In this document: one piece after another, positions 15,994 to 25,836 of the stretch
Numbering within the stretch: position 1 is the stretch's first letter
Layout of the letters: each line of letters opens with the position of its first letter
Assembly: GCA_013032095.1 (NCBI GenBank)
Contig: WQBJ01000009.1
Coordinates: forward strand, 62,001-126,000
Direction: 5' to 3'
Source of the DNA: Ruegeria atlantica
Lineage (GTDB): Bacteria; Pseudomonadota; Alphaproteobacteria; Rhodobacterales; Rhodobacteraceae
DNA length: 64,000 nucleotides
Notes under the pieces: generated by a model
Told to the model about the DNA's origin: nothing
What the model saw: the letters and a program-made list of their open reading frames with translations, nothing else
Databases searched by the model: none
Program-made: the position numbers and the translations under genes

Positions 15994-17450
15994 CACACCG
16001 GCTTTCCTGCGCTGATATAGGCGGTTTTAACGGTGGTGTAGAATTCGGCCGCTGCTTTACCTTGCTCCCGAGGACCATACGAGCTGTCACCACGGCCTCC
16101 GAAGGGCACGTGATAATCGGTTCCAGCGGTGGGCAGGTTCACGGTCACGACACCGGTCTGTGCGTGGCGGCGGAAATGCGTGGCACGCGCCAGGCTTTGG
16201 GTGACGATGCCCGATGTCAGGCCAAAGTTGGTGTCGTTGACCACACTCAGAGCCTCGTCATAGCTGCCGACTTTGATGACCGAGGTCAGCGGCGCGAACA
16301 TCTCTTCTCGGTTGATACGCATGTCGTTGTTGGTGTTCAGGAATACCCCTGGAGACATGTAGAACCCGTCATGCGGCATCTCGAGCCGCTGGCCACCACA
16401 GGCCAGTTCCGCGCCTTCGGATTTGCCCAGCTCAACATAGGCCAGATTTTCATCCAATTGCTGCTGGCTGACGACCGGCCCCATCTGCGTTCCGTCTTCC
16501 AGTGCATGGCCGACTTTCATCGCCTGTGTCCCGGCAACCAGTTTCTCGACAAAGACGTCATGCACGCCTTCATGCACCACAAGGCGTGATGAGGCGGTAC
16601 ATTTCTGGCCAGTACCGCCAAAGGCACCTCCCAAGGCCAGAGTGACCGCCAGATCGAGATCAGCGTCATCCATAACGGCCAACGCATTCTTGGATCCCAT
16701 CTCCATCTGGACTTTAGTCAGGTTCTGGATGGCCGCCGCAGCAATGCCCTTACCAACTGGAACCGAGCCGGTGAATGAGATTGCGTTGACCTTTGGGCTT
16801 TCCACCAGACGCTGACCAATGGATTGGCCCGATCCCATGACCAGGCTGAACAAACCCTTGGGAATATCCTGACGGTTGATGATTTCGGTCAATGCAACAG
16901 CCGAGGCCGGAGTGATGTTTGCAGGCTTCCAGACAACAGCATTGCCGTAGCACAGCGCCGGAGCAATCTTCCACGAGGCGGTTGCAGTTGGGAAATTCCA
17001 AGGGCTGATGATGGCGACAACACCCACAGCCTCACGCCGGACGTCGATTTCGATATCGGGGCGAACCGAGTCAGCATTTTCACCGATCTGACGCAGGCAC
17101 TCTGCAGCGTAATAGGTAAAGAACTGCCCCGCGCGGTAGACCTCGCCCTTGCCTTCGGCCAGTGGCTTGCCTTCTTCGCGGCTGAGCAGAGTGCCCAGCT
17201 CGTCGGCGCGGGCCATCAATTCATTGCCGATATTCATCAGAACGGCCTGTTTGCGCTCAAGCCCATAGGCCGCCCATTCAGCCTGCGCGATCCGTGCCTG
17301 ATCCAATGTGTCCTCAAGCTGATCGGCACGGGCCTGCGCGAAATGGCCTATCAGATCACTCAGATCCGAAGGGTTTCGGTTTTCGATTTCACTTTCGCCA
17401 GCCATCCATTCGCCGGCGATCAGGTTCAGCTTGGTCACGTTGAGCCCCAA
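15993..17450 (-). CDS. Aldehyde dehydrogenase, 2-oxoglutarate-semialdehyde type
   Basis: A 485-residue NAD(P)-dependent aldehyde dehydrogenase with catalytic Cys284 in GGTGQKCTASSR, general base Glu250 in QMEMGSKNA, SPWNFP at 149-154, and the cofactor loop FTGSVPVGKG. The EMGSKNALAVMDDADL and GGAFGGTGQKCTASSR combination is typical of alpha-ketoglutaric semialdehyde dehydrogenases, which finish pentose, hydroxyproline and related routes by making 2-oxoglutarate. It is the first gene of a five-gene overlapping operon and is transcribed divergently from a LysR regulator 91 bases away. The substrate assignment is by subfamily resemblance only. Confidence 0.85.
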   Translation of the reverse strand: MGLNVTKLNLIAGEWMAGESEIENRNPSDLSDLIGHFAQARADQLEDTLDQARIAQAEWAAYGLERKQAVLMNIGNELMARADELGTLLSREEGKPLAEGKGEVYRAGQFFTYYAAECLRQIGENADSVRPDIEIDVRREAVGVVAIISPWNFPTATASWKIAPALCYGNAVVWKPANITPASAVALTEIINRQDIPKGLFSLVMGSGQSIGQRLVESPKVNAISFTGSVPVGKGIAAAAIQNLTKVQMEMGSKNALAVMDDADLDLAVTLALGGAFGGTGQKCTASSRLVVHEGVHDVFVEKLVAGTQAMKVGHALEDGTQMGPVVSQQQLDENLAYVELGKSEGAELACGGQRLEMPHDGFYMSPGVFLNTNNDMRINREEMFAPLTSVIKVGSYDEALSVVNDTNFGLTSGIVTQSLARATHFRRHAQTGVVTVNLPTAGTDYHVPFGGRGDSSYGPREQGKAAAEFYTTVKTAYISAGKPV

Positions 17451-17510
17451 ATCCAGGTTTAATGATCCGGGGCAGGATGGACTTCAAAAGCTGCATCAGT
17501 CAAACTCAAA

Positions 17511-17537
17511 CAACTTAACTTTACTTCAGAAAAGTTG
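17511..17537. promoter_or_regulatory. Candidate LysR binding site in the divergent promoter
   Basis: In the 91-base gap between the aldehyde dehydrogenase and lysR starts there is an inverted repeat, CAACTT at 17511-17516 and AAGTTG at 17532-17537, within AT-rich sequence that ends just before the regulator start. LysR proteins commonly bind such dyads between their own gene and the divergent target operon. Only the dyad and context support this. Confidence 0.35.
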
Positions 17538-17541
17538 AAGC

Positions 17542-18429
17542 ATGACAATCAAGATCGAAATGCTGCGTTGCTTCTGTACCGTCGCGCAAACCGGTAACCT
17601 TGCCGAAGCGGCCGACCGTCTGGGCCGAACCCAGTCGGCTGTTTCCATGACGTTGAAACAACTGGAAGACCATCTTGGAAAAAAACTGTTCGAAGGCGAG
17701 CGTAAAAACCGGCTGTCCACCTTAGGTGAGCAAGTGTTCGAAATGGCGCTGAAACAAACGAGACAATTCGATCAAACGGTGCAATCCATAGAGGCCGCAG
17801 CCGACGCGGCTCACGGGATGATCCGAATAGTCTCGGTCCCCTCGGTTGCGGCACTTTTGTTTCCATCCATACTTGAGCACATGACCTGCCGATTTCCGGG
17901 CATCAAGGCCGAGTTACGTGATACCGACACACAACAGGTTCTGGATGCCCTGACCGAAGGCAAAGCCGATATCGGGATTGCCTCAGGGTATCATCCGTTG
18001 AACGGCGTCAACGTCATGCCCCTATTCGAAGATGCATTCGGGCTGGTTTGCGCATCCGACCATCCGCTGATCACCAGGCCGGAACCACCCTCCATAAATG
18101 ATGTTGTTGCTGGAACGTTTGTTCGAAACGCCTTGTGCGATCTCATTCAAACACCACGCTTCCTCAGCGCAATCGAAACCGCGGATGTGACAATTCACAA
18201 CACGCATTCCCTGATAACCATGGTGCAGACAGGGGATTGGGTAACAGTTCTGCCGCAAACGGTGATCCAATTCATTCCGGAATCCACTGCGTTTCGTGCC
18301 ATTTCGGATTTGCCCGACAAACGGCAGGTCTATCTGTACGTGTCGGAACGCCCGCGCTTCAAAGATCTGACGGATGAATGCAGTACTTTTATTCAAAGTC
18401 ATAAAATCTCAAGCGGCCTTGAAAGCTAG
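17542..18429 (+). CDS. LysR-family transcriptional regulator
   Basis: A 295-residue LysR regulator with the N-terminal winged helix-turn-helix (about residues 4-60; NLAEAADRLGRTQSAVSMTL is the recognition region) and a substrate-binding-like effector domain from about residue 90. It is transcribed away from the five-gene aldehyde dehydrogenase operon with 91 bases between starts, the classic LysR arrangement, so that operon is its likely target. The hydantoinase operon begins 264 bases downstream on the same strand and could be a second target. The effector is unknown. A terminator-like hairpin follows the gene at 18516-18545. Confidence 0.9.
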   Translation: MTIKIEMLRCFCTVAQTGNLAEAADRLGRTQSAVSMTLKQLEDHLGKKLFEGERKNRLSTLGEQVFEMALKQTRQFDQTVQSIEAAADAAHGMIRIVSVPSVAALLFPSILEHMTCRFPGIKAELRDTDTQQVLDALTEGKADIGIASGYHPLNGVNVMPLFEDAFGLVCASDHPLITRPEPPSINDVVAGTFVRNALCDLIQTPRFLSAIETADVTIHNTHSLITMVQTGDWVTVLPQTVIQFIPESTAFRAISDLPDKRQVYLYVSERPRFKDLTDECSTFIQSHKISSGLES

Positions 18430-18515
18430 CCACCTTCTGAGTGTTCAAGTTTCCAAAGCTATGGAGTGCCGCTTCATGGGCCCTAGCGAGGATTCATGTC
18501 GTTTGCAGGCCTGTT

Positions 18516-18545
18516 TGTCGCAAACTTGCTTGCGACAGCGTTTTT
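18516..18545 (+). terminator. Rho-independent terminator after lysR
   Basis: A perfect 8-bp inverted repeat (TGTCGCAA at 18516-18523, TTGCGACA at 18530-18537) with a 6-base loop is followed by GCGTTTTT. It lies about 90 bases after the LysR stop and 150 bases before hyuA, so it should separate the two transcripts. Nothing else recognisable was seen in 18430-18692. Confidence 0.65.
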
Positions 18546-18692
18546 AACTCCGCAAGATTCGACCATGACGACGACTTGTATTCCGAACCCGATGGAACGC
18601 CGCGCAACCGGCTGTGATCTAGTGCCCTCTACCTGATCCGGGGCCCTTGCCCAATTGTTGACGCTGCAACCACGGTAAATTCGGAAGACTTC

Positions 18693-20792
18693 ATGACAAC
18701 ACAGATGTTGCGCCTTGCCATCGATATCGGCGGCACCTTCACAGATACAGTATTGGTTTCCGGTGACGAGAACATTCTGGCCTCGACCAAAACCCTGACC
18801 ACGCATCAAAACCCGGCCCAAGGCGCGATGGAAGGCGCAATACGCGTCATGCAGCAATCCGGTCGAACACTGGCCGAAGTTTCCGGTTTCATTCATGGCA
18901 CGACACTGGCGACCAACGCGCTAATTGAAAGGCGCGGCGCGATCGTGGCAACCATCTGCACGGACGGGTTCAGGGACATCCTCGATATTGGATACGAGCG
19001 GCGGTACTCCCAATACGACATCAATTTGGAAAAGCCGGATTTGCTGGTCCCACGCGAACGGTCTCTGACCATTGGCGAAAGAATGTCCGCCGAAGGTGAG
19101 GTGCTGATCCCGTTGGACGAAACACAGATCGATGCTCTGTTGGCAAAAATCGACGCAAGCGGTGCCGAGGCCATCGCGATCTGTCTGATGCACGCCTATG
19201 CCAACCCGGCCCACGAACGGCGGCTACGCGAGATCCTGAGTACACTTCGCCCCGATCTGACGATCTCGATTTCCTCAGATGTCAGCCCCGAAGCGCGCGA
19301 ATTTGACCGGCTCTGCACCACTGTGGCCAACGCCTATATCCAGCCGCTGATGGAGAGCTATCTGACCCGCTTCGTCCAGCAATTCACTGCTGAGGGCGTG
19401 AGGTGCCCAATCCTGATGATGACGGCGGGCGGCGGTATGTGCACGGTGGAAACCGCCTCGCGTTTCCCGATCCGTCTGGTCGAATCCGGCCCGGCAGGCG
19501 GGGCTATACTAGCCGCGCGGATTGCTGCGCGGGCTGGTCTGGATGAGGTCTTGTCCTTTGATGTGGGCGGCACCACGGCCAAGCTCTGCCTGATCGACAA
19601 AGCCCGACCGCAAACATCGCGCGCGTTTGAAATCGCACGCGCGGCACGGTTCATCAAAGGCTCGGGCATGCCCGTGCGCATTCCGGTGATCGAGATGATC
19701 GAGATCGGCGCGGGAGGCGGCTCGATTGCGGGCGTCGATCGTCTGGGTCGCCTAACAGTCGGCCCAAAATCCGCAGGTTCCGAGCCTGGGCCGGTAGCCT
19801 TCATGCGCGGTGGAACTGACCCCACCGTAACCGACAGTGATATCACCTTGGGCTATATCGTTCCGGATACATTTGCCGAGGGGCATATCAAGTTGGACCC
19901 TGAGGGCTCAAAGGCCGCTCTAAACCGAGTGATCGGTAAGAGGCTGGAACTTGATACGGTAGGTGCGGCAGATGGGGTCAGCCGTATCGTGGATGAGAGC
20001 ATGGCCAGCGCCGGGCGGATGCACGCAGTTGAGTCGGGCAAGGACCTTGGTCCGCGCACAATGATCGCTTTTGGCGGCAACGGCCCGCTGCATGCCAGCC
20101 GGGTGGCGCGCTCCGCCGGGGTGTCACGCATCGTGATCCCGCCCAATCCGGGTGTGGGGTCAGCGGTTGGGTTCCTGTTCGCGCCGGTCTCGTTCGAAAT
20201 TGTCCGCTCGCGCTATTCGTTGCTGGACAGCATGGATATGGACGGGGTGAACAATCTGTTTGACTCGATGATCGCAGAGGCGAAAGAAGTCGTGGCTCAA
20301 GGCGCGGGCACCGCGCCAACCGAGACCCTGCGTACGGCATTCATGCGCTACAATGGGCAAGGTCACGAAATCGAGATAACCTTGCCGGATCGTGCCCTGA
20401 CGCCTGAGGATCTCGCCCCTCTGACGGCTGCGTTCGAAGAGGAATACCGCAAGCAGTTCTCGCGCCCCGTGCCGGGGATGGAGATTGAGATTTTGAACTG
20501 GGCTGTGCGGGTGGCCACCCACGACAGCGCGGTGCCGCCGATACCAGAGACACCCGAATGCACCGCGTTCACTATTACTGAAACACGTCCCATCACCTGC
20601 GATGTGGACGGCTCTAAAAGGGACGCGGCCTTTGTGGCCCGCGCCGATTTGAAACCCGGCGATCACATATTTGGGCCGGCACTGATCCATGAGCCGCAGA
20701 CCACTACGCTCGTATCCGCCGATTTCTCGGCCCACGTCGATGCCATCGGCAACCTTGTCCTGTTGCAAGACCAGAAAGGAGGCGAAAAATGA
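18693..20792 (+). CDS. hyuA: Hydantoinase/oxoprolinase family protein, subunit A
   Basis: A 699-residue protein of the HyuA family: the N-terminal LAIDIGGTFTDTVLV phosphate-binding motif (residues 8-22), a second actin-like ATPase motif SFDVGGTTAKLCLI near residue 290, and the usual C-terminal beta-rich region. With HyuB it forms an ATP-dependent amidohydrolase or carboxylase; relatives act on N-methylhydantoin, 5-oxoproline, acetone and acetophenone. Its stop overlaps the hyuB start (ATGA). With a HisC-like aminotransferase and an Asp/Glu-racemase-family protein following, the operon looks suited to a cyclic amide or ureido compound derived from an amino acid. The true substrate cannot be read from the sequence. 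Confidence 0.88.
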   Translation: MTTQMLRLAIDIGGTFTDTVLVSGDENILASTKTLTTHQNPAQGAMEGAIRVMQQSGRTLAEVSGFIHGTTLATNALIERRGAIVATICTDGFRDILDIGYERRYSQYDINLEKPDLLVPRERSLTIGERMSAEGEVLIPLDETQIDALLAKIDASGAEAIAICLMHAYANPAHERRLREILSTLRPDLTISISSDVSPEAREFDRLCTTVANAYIQPLMESYLTRFVQQFTAEGVRCPILMMTAGGGMCTVETASRFPIRLVESGPAGGAILAARIAARAGLDEVLSFDVGGTTAKLCLIDKARPQTSRAFEIARAARFIKGSGMPVRIPVIEMIEIGAGGGSIAGVDRLGRLTVGPKSAGSEPGPVAFMRGGTDPTVTDSDITLGYIVPDTFAEGHIKLDPEGSKAALNRVIGKRLELDTVGAADGVSRIVDESMASAGRMHAVESGKDLGPRTMIAFGGNGPLHASRVARSAGVSRIVIPPNPGVGSAVGFLFAPVSFEIVRSRYSLLDSMDMDGVNNLFDSMIAEAKEVVAQGAGTAPTETLRTAFMRYNGQGHEIEITLPDRALTPEDLAPLTAAFEEEYRKQFSRPVPGMEIEILNWAVRVATHDSAVPPIPETPECTAFTITETRPITCDVDGSKRDAAFVARADLKPGDHIFGPALIHEPQTTTLVSADFSAHVDAIGNLVLLQDQKGGEK

Positions 20793-22441
20793 CCGCTGAA
20801 CTTTCCCCCGCCCGCCTGCAAGTGATGTGGAACCGCCTGCTGGCGGTGGTTGAGGAACAGGGCCAGACACTGATCCGCGCTGCTTTCTCACCCATAGTGC
20901 GCGAGTGCGGCGACATTTCTGCCGGGATCTTCGATGTCAATGGCCGGATGCTGGCCCAGGCCGTGACCGGCACGCCCGGCCATATCAATACCATGGCCGA
21001 AGCGGTGCTGCACTTGCGCGGGCGTTTTTCGCTGCAGGACATGAAGCCCGGCGATATCTACATGACCAATGACCCGTGGCTTGCCTCGGGTCATTTGAAT
21101 GACTTCCTGCTGATGATGCCCGCGTTCAAGGATGACAAAGTGGTTGGCTTCACCTCCTGCACGTCACATCTAGTCGATCTGGGCGGTCTTGGTATGGGAC
21201 CGGAAGGCTCGGATATCTATGACGAAGGCCTGCTGATCCCTCCGTGTAAACTAGTCGAAGAAGGCACACCCAACGCCCTGCTGATGGACATTATCCGTGC
21301 CAATTCACGCGAGCCGATTGCCAATGAGGGCGACATCTACGCGCTGATTGCCTGCTGTGAGGCCGGGGTGAAACGTCTGGTCGCGATGATGGACGAGTTC
21401 GGGATCGACGATCTGGATAGGCTTGGCTCTTATATCATAGAAACGTCCCGCAAGGGCGCGCTGGAGGCGATCGCCGAGGTGCCCCAAGGTGTCTACAAAA
21501 ACGTGCTGCGCATGGACGGTTATGAGAATGAGCTGGAGCTGCACGCCTCCCTGACCGTCACCAATGACGGAATGCATGTCGATTTCACTGGCACATCGGG
21601 CTGTTCGAAAAAGGGCATCAACGTACCGCTGAACTATGCTACGGCCTATACGGTTTTTGCCCTGCGCTGCATCGTTGGCCCGGACATTCCGAACAACGCG
21701 GGTTCGCTGGAGCCGTTCACAGTCGATGGACCAAAGGGCTGTATCCTGAACGCACAGCGCCCGGTACCCGTCGCGATGCGCCACACTCTCGGGCAGGTGA
21801 CGCCCGATCTGGTGCTGGGCTGCTTGCATCAAGCACTGCCAGATCAGGTGCCCGCGGAAGGGGCTTCGTGTATGTTCGACCTACCTATGCGGCACGCGCC
21901 GGAAGTCGCGGCCAATGGGGGGCGTGAGTTTGCCATCGAACCGGTCCACAATGGCGGCACAGGCGCGCGGCCGCACGCGGATGGATTATCGGCCACGGCC
22001 TATCCTTCAGGTGTGTTCGGATCTCAGGTTGAAATCACTGAAAGCGTGGCACCCGTGATCATGTGGCGACGCGAGTTGCTGCCAGACTCGGGCGGCCCGG
22101 GCAAGTATCGCGGGGGGCTTGGTCAGAGGATCGAGATGACCTCCTCCAACAACGCGCCGTTTATAGTTTTCCTGTCAGTTGAACGGCTGAAATTCCCTGC
22201 TCTGGGTCGCATGGGCGGTCATCCCGGCGCCCCGGGGCGTATCCGGTTCCGAGATGGCGATGGCAACATCCCCGGAAAGGGAGAGTTGCGGGTCGAGGGG
22301 GAGGACTACCTGATCTTCGATACCCCGGGCGGCGGCGGTTTTGGCGATCCGGCTGAACGCGACCCAAACGCGCTGGCACTGGACCTCAAACGCGGTTTGG
22401 TCACTGAAGAGGGTGCCAAAGCCTATGGAGACGTATCATGA
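20789..22441 (+). CDS. hyuB: Hydantoinase/oxoprolinase family protein, subunit B
   Basis: A 550-residue HyuB-family subunit recognisable by FSPIVRECGDISAGIFD, KPGDIYMTNDPW near residue 85 and the C-terminal LRVEGEDYLIFDTPGGGGFG. It is the partner of HyuA, starts inside the hyuA stop codon overlap (ATGA) and overlaps the next gene the same way, which implies coupled translation and a fixed stoichiometry. Length matches N-methylhydantoinase B-type proteins. Cytoplasmic; no signal peptide. Confidence 0.88.
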   Translation: MTAELSPARLQVMWNRLLAVVEEQGQTLIRAAFSPIVRECGDISAGIFDVNGRMLAQAVTGTPGHINTMAEAVLHLRGRFSLQDMKPGDIYMTNDPWLASGHLNDFLLMMPAFKDDKVVGFTSCTSHLVDLGGLGMGPEGSDIYDEGLLIPPCKLVEEGTPNALLMDIIRANSREPIANEGDIYALIACCEAGVKRLVAMMDEFGIDDLDRLGSYIIETSRKGALEAIAEVPQGVYKNVLRMDGYENELELHASLTVTNDGMHVDFTGTSGCSKKGINVPLNYATAYTVFALRCIVGPDIPNNAGSLEPFTVDGPKGCILNAQRPVPVAMRHTLGQVTPDLVLGCLHQALPDQVPAEGASCMFDLPMRHAPEVAANGGREFAIEPVHNGGTGARPHADGLSATAYPSGVFGSQVEITESVAPVIMWRRELLPDSGGPGKYRGGLGQRIEMTSSNNAPFIVFLSVERLKFPALGRMGGHPGAPGRIRFRDGDGNIPGKGELRVEGEDYLIFDTPGGGGFGDPAERDPNALALDLKRGLVTEEGAKAYGDVS

Positions 22442-23505
22442 TCCTGGCCGTAGAACACGTCCGGCAGATGGCGGCCTACGCTCTGGCTGATCTGGGTGGG
22501 CCCGGGACCATCTCGCTGGCTCAGAATGAAAGCGCCTTTCCGGCCAGCCCAGCAGCGATTGCAGCGGGGCGGGTAGCCCTGGAGCAGATGCCGCTCTATC
22601 CAGACCCCGACTGGCCCGAACTGCGCGAGGCGATTGCCGAAACATATGGGGTAACGAGCGAGAATATCCTGTGCGGGGCTGGGTCAATGGAGTTGATCGG
22701 CTGCCTGATCCGTTCTTTTGCCGGGCCGGGCGATCGGGTGTTGGGCACCGACTATGGCTATGCCTACGTGGCCTCTGCTTCGGCGCAGGTTCAGGCGGAC
22801 TATGTGAAGGCGCGCGAAGTGGATATGACCGTCTCGGTCGATGATGTTCTGACCGCGGTTACGCCCGAAACCCGGATCGTCTTCGTCTGCAATCCGGGAA
22901 ACCCCACCGGGACTCTGATACCGAACTCTGAAATTGTCCGCCTTCGCAATGCTCTGCCCGGGGGTGTGCTGTTGGTGGTCGATCAAGCCTATGCGGAATT
23001 TGCGGATGAGGATCAGAACCCGGCTGAGATTTTCGCGCTCGTCGACCACGGCAATACCGTGGTCATGCGTACCTTCTCCAAGGCTTATGGGTTGGCCGGG
23101 GCGCGCGTGGGCTGGGGTCTGTTCCCGCCTGCGATCGGGGTGGAGGTGCGCAAGCTTCTGAACCCGAACAATGTTTCAATCCCCTCGCAAGCCATGGCCA
23201 CGGCGGCGGTGCAGGATCAGGCGCATATGCAAGATACCGTCGCTAAAACCGCCGCAATACGGGACCGTTTCGCCAATGGGTGTCGGGCGTTGGGGCTGAC
23301 GGTTGCACCGAGCCATACCAACTTTGTACTGATCCGCTTTGCCGACGTCGAGACTGCGCAAAAAGCGGACAAGGCCCTGCGCGCGCAAGGGCTTCTGATG
23401 CGGGGGATGGGCGGCTATGGTCTGGCCGACTGTCTGCGCGCAACGATCTGTGACGATGAAGTCATGGATCGCTGCCTGACCGTGCTGAAAGAGGTGACGT
23501 CATGA
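22438..23505 (+). CDS. HisC-like PLP aminotransferase (class I/II)
   Basis: A 355-residue fold-type I aminotransferase resembling histidinol-phosphate aminotransferase. It has NPGNPTGT at 152-159, VDQAYAEF at 181-188 and the PLP lysine Lys215 in TFSKAYGLAGARVGW. Location within the hydantoinase operon (4-base overlaps on both sides) argues for a catabolic role, transaminating an amino acid released by or feeding the hydantoinase step, rather than histidine synthesis. The substrate is unknown; an imidazole- or aromatic-type side chain would fit the family but is inference. Confidence 0.82.
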   Translation: MILAVEHVRQMAAYALADLGGPGTISLAQNESAFPASPAAIAAGRVALEQMPLYPDPDWPELREAIAETYGVTSENILCGAGSMELIGCLIRSFAGPGDRVLGTDYGYAYVASASAQVQADYVKAREVDMTVSVDDVLTAVTPETRIVFVCNPGNPTGTLIPNSEIVRLRNALPGGVLLVVDQAYAEFADEDQNPAEIFALVDHGNTVVMRTFSKAYGLAGARVGWGLFPPAIGVEVRKLLNPNNVSIPSQAMATAAVQDQAHMQDTVAKTAAIRDRFANGCRALGLTVAPSHTNFVLIRFADVETAQKADKALRAQGLLMRGMGGYGLADCLRATICDDEVMDRCLTVLKEVTS

Positions 23506-24242
23506 CCCATGAAACCCGGACGCGCGCCAAGATCGGCGTGTTGGTGCCCTTTACCAACACTAATCTCGAACCAGATATGTTGCTGATGCGCTGCCCGGAT
23601 ACGACAGTGCATTTCCAACGCATGGGCGGCTATGACGTGGATGAGATCCCGGGCTCGGACCAGATGGCCGGTCTGGGAGCCTCGGATATCAGTCATGATC
23701 TGAAGATGATCTCGGGCGTGCGCCCCGATGTTGTTCTATATGGCTGCACCTCGGCCACGCTGACCCACGGCCCATCGTTTGACGACCAGCTGGCGCGGGA
23801 CATCAAAGCGGGGTCTGGTGCTTTGTCCTTCACCGCCGCCGGTGCGCTGGTGGACGCGATCAAAATGCTTGGCGTTTCAAAGGTTGGGTTCTCATCACCC
23901 TATCTGGGCGAAATCAATTCACAGGCGATGGATTTTCTGGCGCAAAACCAGATTACGACAGTCAAATGCGCCGATATTGGGCGTGAGCTGGGCAACTACG
24001 GGCAAGGCGAACTGACCCCGGACGAGGTCTTTGACCTGGCCTGCCAAGCCGATCACCCAGAGGCAGAGGCCATTGTGCTCAGCTGCACCGACATGCGCGC
24101 CGTCGAGGCCGTCGACCGCATTGAGGCCGCTCTGGACAAACCGGTAGTGACTTCAAACCAAGCCATGATGTTTGCAGTTATGCGAGCTCTCGGCTTACCA
24201 CGTCAGGGTAATGTTCCGGGACGGCTGTTCGATCTGCTCTGA
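23502..24242 (+). CDS. Asp/Glu racemase superfamily protein (maleate isomerase / arylmalonate decarboxylase type)
   Basis: A 246-residue protein with the two-cysteine site typical of the superfamily: Cys82 in LYGCTSATLTHG and Cys195 in LSCTDMRAVEAVDRIE. The N-terminal KIGVLVPFTNTNLEPDM is typical of the maleate cis-trans isomerase and arylmalonate decarboxylase branch. Other members racemise hydantoins or amino acids. It overlaps the aminotransferase by 4 bases and ends the operon. An isomerase, racemase or decarboxylase acting on the same substrate series as HyuAB is likely; which one is open. Confidence 0.8.
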   Translation: MTHETRTRAKIGVLVPFTNTNLEPDMLLMRCPDTTVHFQRMGGYDVDEIPGSDQMAGLGASDISHDLKMISGVRPDVVLYGCTSATLTHGPSFDDQLARDIKAGSGALSFTAAGALVDAIKMLGVSKVGFSSPYLGEINSQAMDFLAQNQITTVKCADIGRELGNYGQGELTPDEVFDLACQADHPEAEAIVLSCTDMRAVEAVDRIEAALDKPVVTSNQAMMFAVMRALGLPRQGNVPGRLFDLL

Positions 24243-24268
24243 GCGCGGCAGGAACCTACACTCCGATC

Positions 24269-25624
24269 CTAACGTTTGTCCGGCGCGTCGTATATCAATG
24301 CGCCGAGGTCCGAGAACTTTGAACTAGGCGCCTGCAAACCCAAGACCGCGTCGCGAATATCCGCGGCGCGGGCGACGCCCAGACTCGGAGCCGCAAATTC
24401 CATGAATTTTTCAATCACCTCGCTCTGCTCCATTGGTGCTTCAGGCCCGCCGCGGGCATGAACATCTCCGGAGTCCAGCACTCTTCCGTCTTTCAATACG
24501 ATGCTGACATCGGCGACCCGGCTTTCGGGGAAGCGCTCTGAATGCCGTGCTACTTCGGCAACCGAAATACGGTCGACAATCGAGGCCACCAACGAATCGG
24601 ACAGGCCAGATCCTGTGATATGTTCAACACCGATACGGCCGTAGGCCACCATAGTCGCAACGGCGAACGGCAGCGAATATTGCGCCTTCGAAGTATCGTC
24701 TGGCATGCCCTGAAACAGACAGGCGCTTTCTCGAAACGTGTTGACCTGAATCGTCGCAATATCTTCATGCGTCAGGTCGTGATCGCGCATCAATGCCCGC
24801 GTGGCATCGATCGCCGCATGAGCCCAGCGGCAGATCGGGTAAGGTTTTACGTATTGGTGCTCCATCTGCCAGAATGTGCCCAGATCCTGCCAGTGGGACG
24901 CAACTTCTTCGGCCTCGATGGTGATCGCAGGTGCGCCAGTAAACCCTTTCTCGGCCAGTACCGCTGCCGAAATACCCACCAACGCCCCCCAGCCCGAGCC
25001 ATCGTGCAGCATGGTGGGGTTAGCAATCTCGCGCATCATCTGGCTGCGCGGACCATGATATTCAGCGATACCCATGGCCTGCCGCATCTGTTCCGCACCC
25101 AGACCGCGCAAACGCGCCGCCACTGCCGCGACCCCCAGAGCGTTCCATGCGCCCGAGGTATGATAGTCGCTGACTGTGTTGTGTAGCGAAAGCCCCGCGC
25201 GCCCGGCGACCTCATAGCCTATGGTCACGGTAGCCAGTGCCTCTGGGCCAGAAAAATCACCGACAGTTTCTGCAATCGCGGCCAGAGCCGGAACAACAAC
25301 CACACCTATGTGGCCTTTGGTTGGGTTATACCCGTCATGGCCGTCTAGGTTATCGGTTTGGGTGGCCGCCGCATACGCCGCGCCCGCAATACTGACCCGT
25401 CGGCCATCGAACAGCATTCGGGCGCTCATGTTCGGTTCGCCGGTGCCAAAAAGGGCCAATGCACCCTCGCGCGCGATGCGACCCGCCGTCATAGGCCCCG
25501 CGCCGATGGTAATACCCAGCGTATCGAGCAGCATCAGTGCTGCTGCTGCCCGCGTGGTTTCAGGAAAATCTTGCGCGCGGCGTTCAAGCGCAAACTCGGC
25601 GACGGTTTGGAAAGTGTCTGTCAC
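24269..25624 (-). CDS. MmgE/PrpD family protein
   Basis: A 451-residue member of the MmgE/PrpD family (2-methylcitrate dehydratase, cis-aconitate decarboxylase and many uncharacterised dehydratases). The N-terminal helical domain carries LMLLDTLGITIGAG and the region around GHDGYNPTKGHIGVVVVPAL holds the usual active-site D/H/K cluster. It converges on the hydantoinase operon with only 26 bases between stops and faces away from a LysR regulator that may control it. No prp neighbours are present, so it is not the propionate enzyme; a dehydratase acting in a nearby catabolic route is the best guess. Confidence 0.8.
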   Translation of the reverse strand: MTDTFQTVAEFALERRAQDFPETTRAAAALMLLDTLGITIGAGPMTAGRIAREGALALFGTGEPNMSARMLFDGRRVSIAGAAYAAATQTDNLDGHDGYNPTKGHIGVVVVPALAAIAETVGDFSGPEALATVTIGYEVAGRAGLSLHNTVSDYHTSGAWNALGVAAVAARLRGLGAEQMRQAMGIAEYHGPRSQMMREIANPTMLHDGSGWGALVGISAAVLAEKGFTGAPAITIEAEEVASHWQDLGTFWQMEHQYVKPYPICRWAHAAIDATRALMRDHDLTHEDIATIQVNTFRESACLFQGMPDDTSKAQYSLPFAVATMVAYGRIGVEHITGSGLSDSLVASIVDRISVAEVARHSERFPESRVADVSIVLKDGRVLDSGDVHARGGPEAPMEQSEVIEKFMEFAAPSLGVARAADIRDAVLGLQAPSSKFSDLGALIYDAPDKR

Positions 25625-25836
25625 GGCATCCTGCGGCTAGCTTGCATGGTTTGAAAAACCTTAGGCAGGTTTTATCATCGAGGCACGAAAACATTCTTGG
25701 GGCTATGGCCCCAGTTTATTTGCAGCTTTTCTCGCTCTGCGTTTAGCTTATGAAACGGAGCAAGAGTCGCAGTTGAACAAGACTCAACCAAATTGGCCCA
25801 TAACTTTACTCTGCGCTCTGTTTGAAAAGTACCGTC

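Noticed and set aside
24269-25624. 2-methylcitrate dehydratase of the propionate pathway
   Set aside because: Only family-level similarity to MmgE/PrpD; no prpB, prpC or prpE neighbours.
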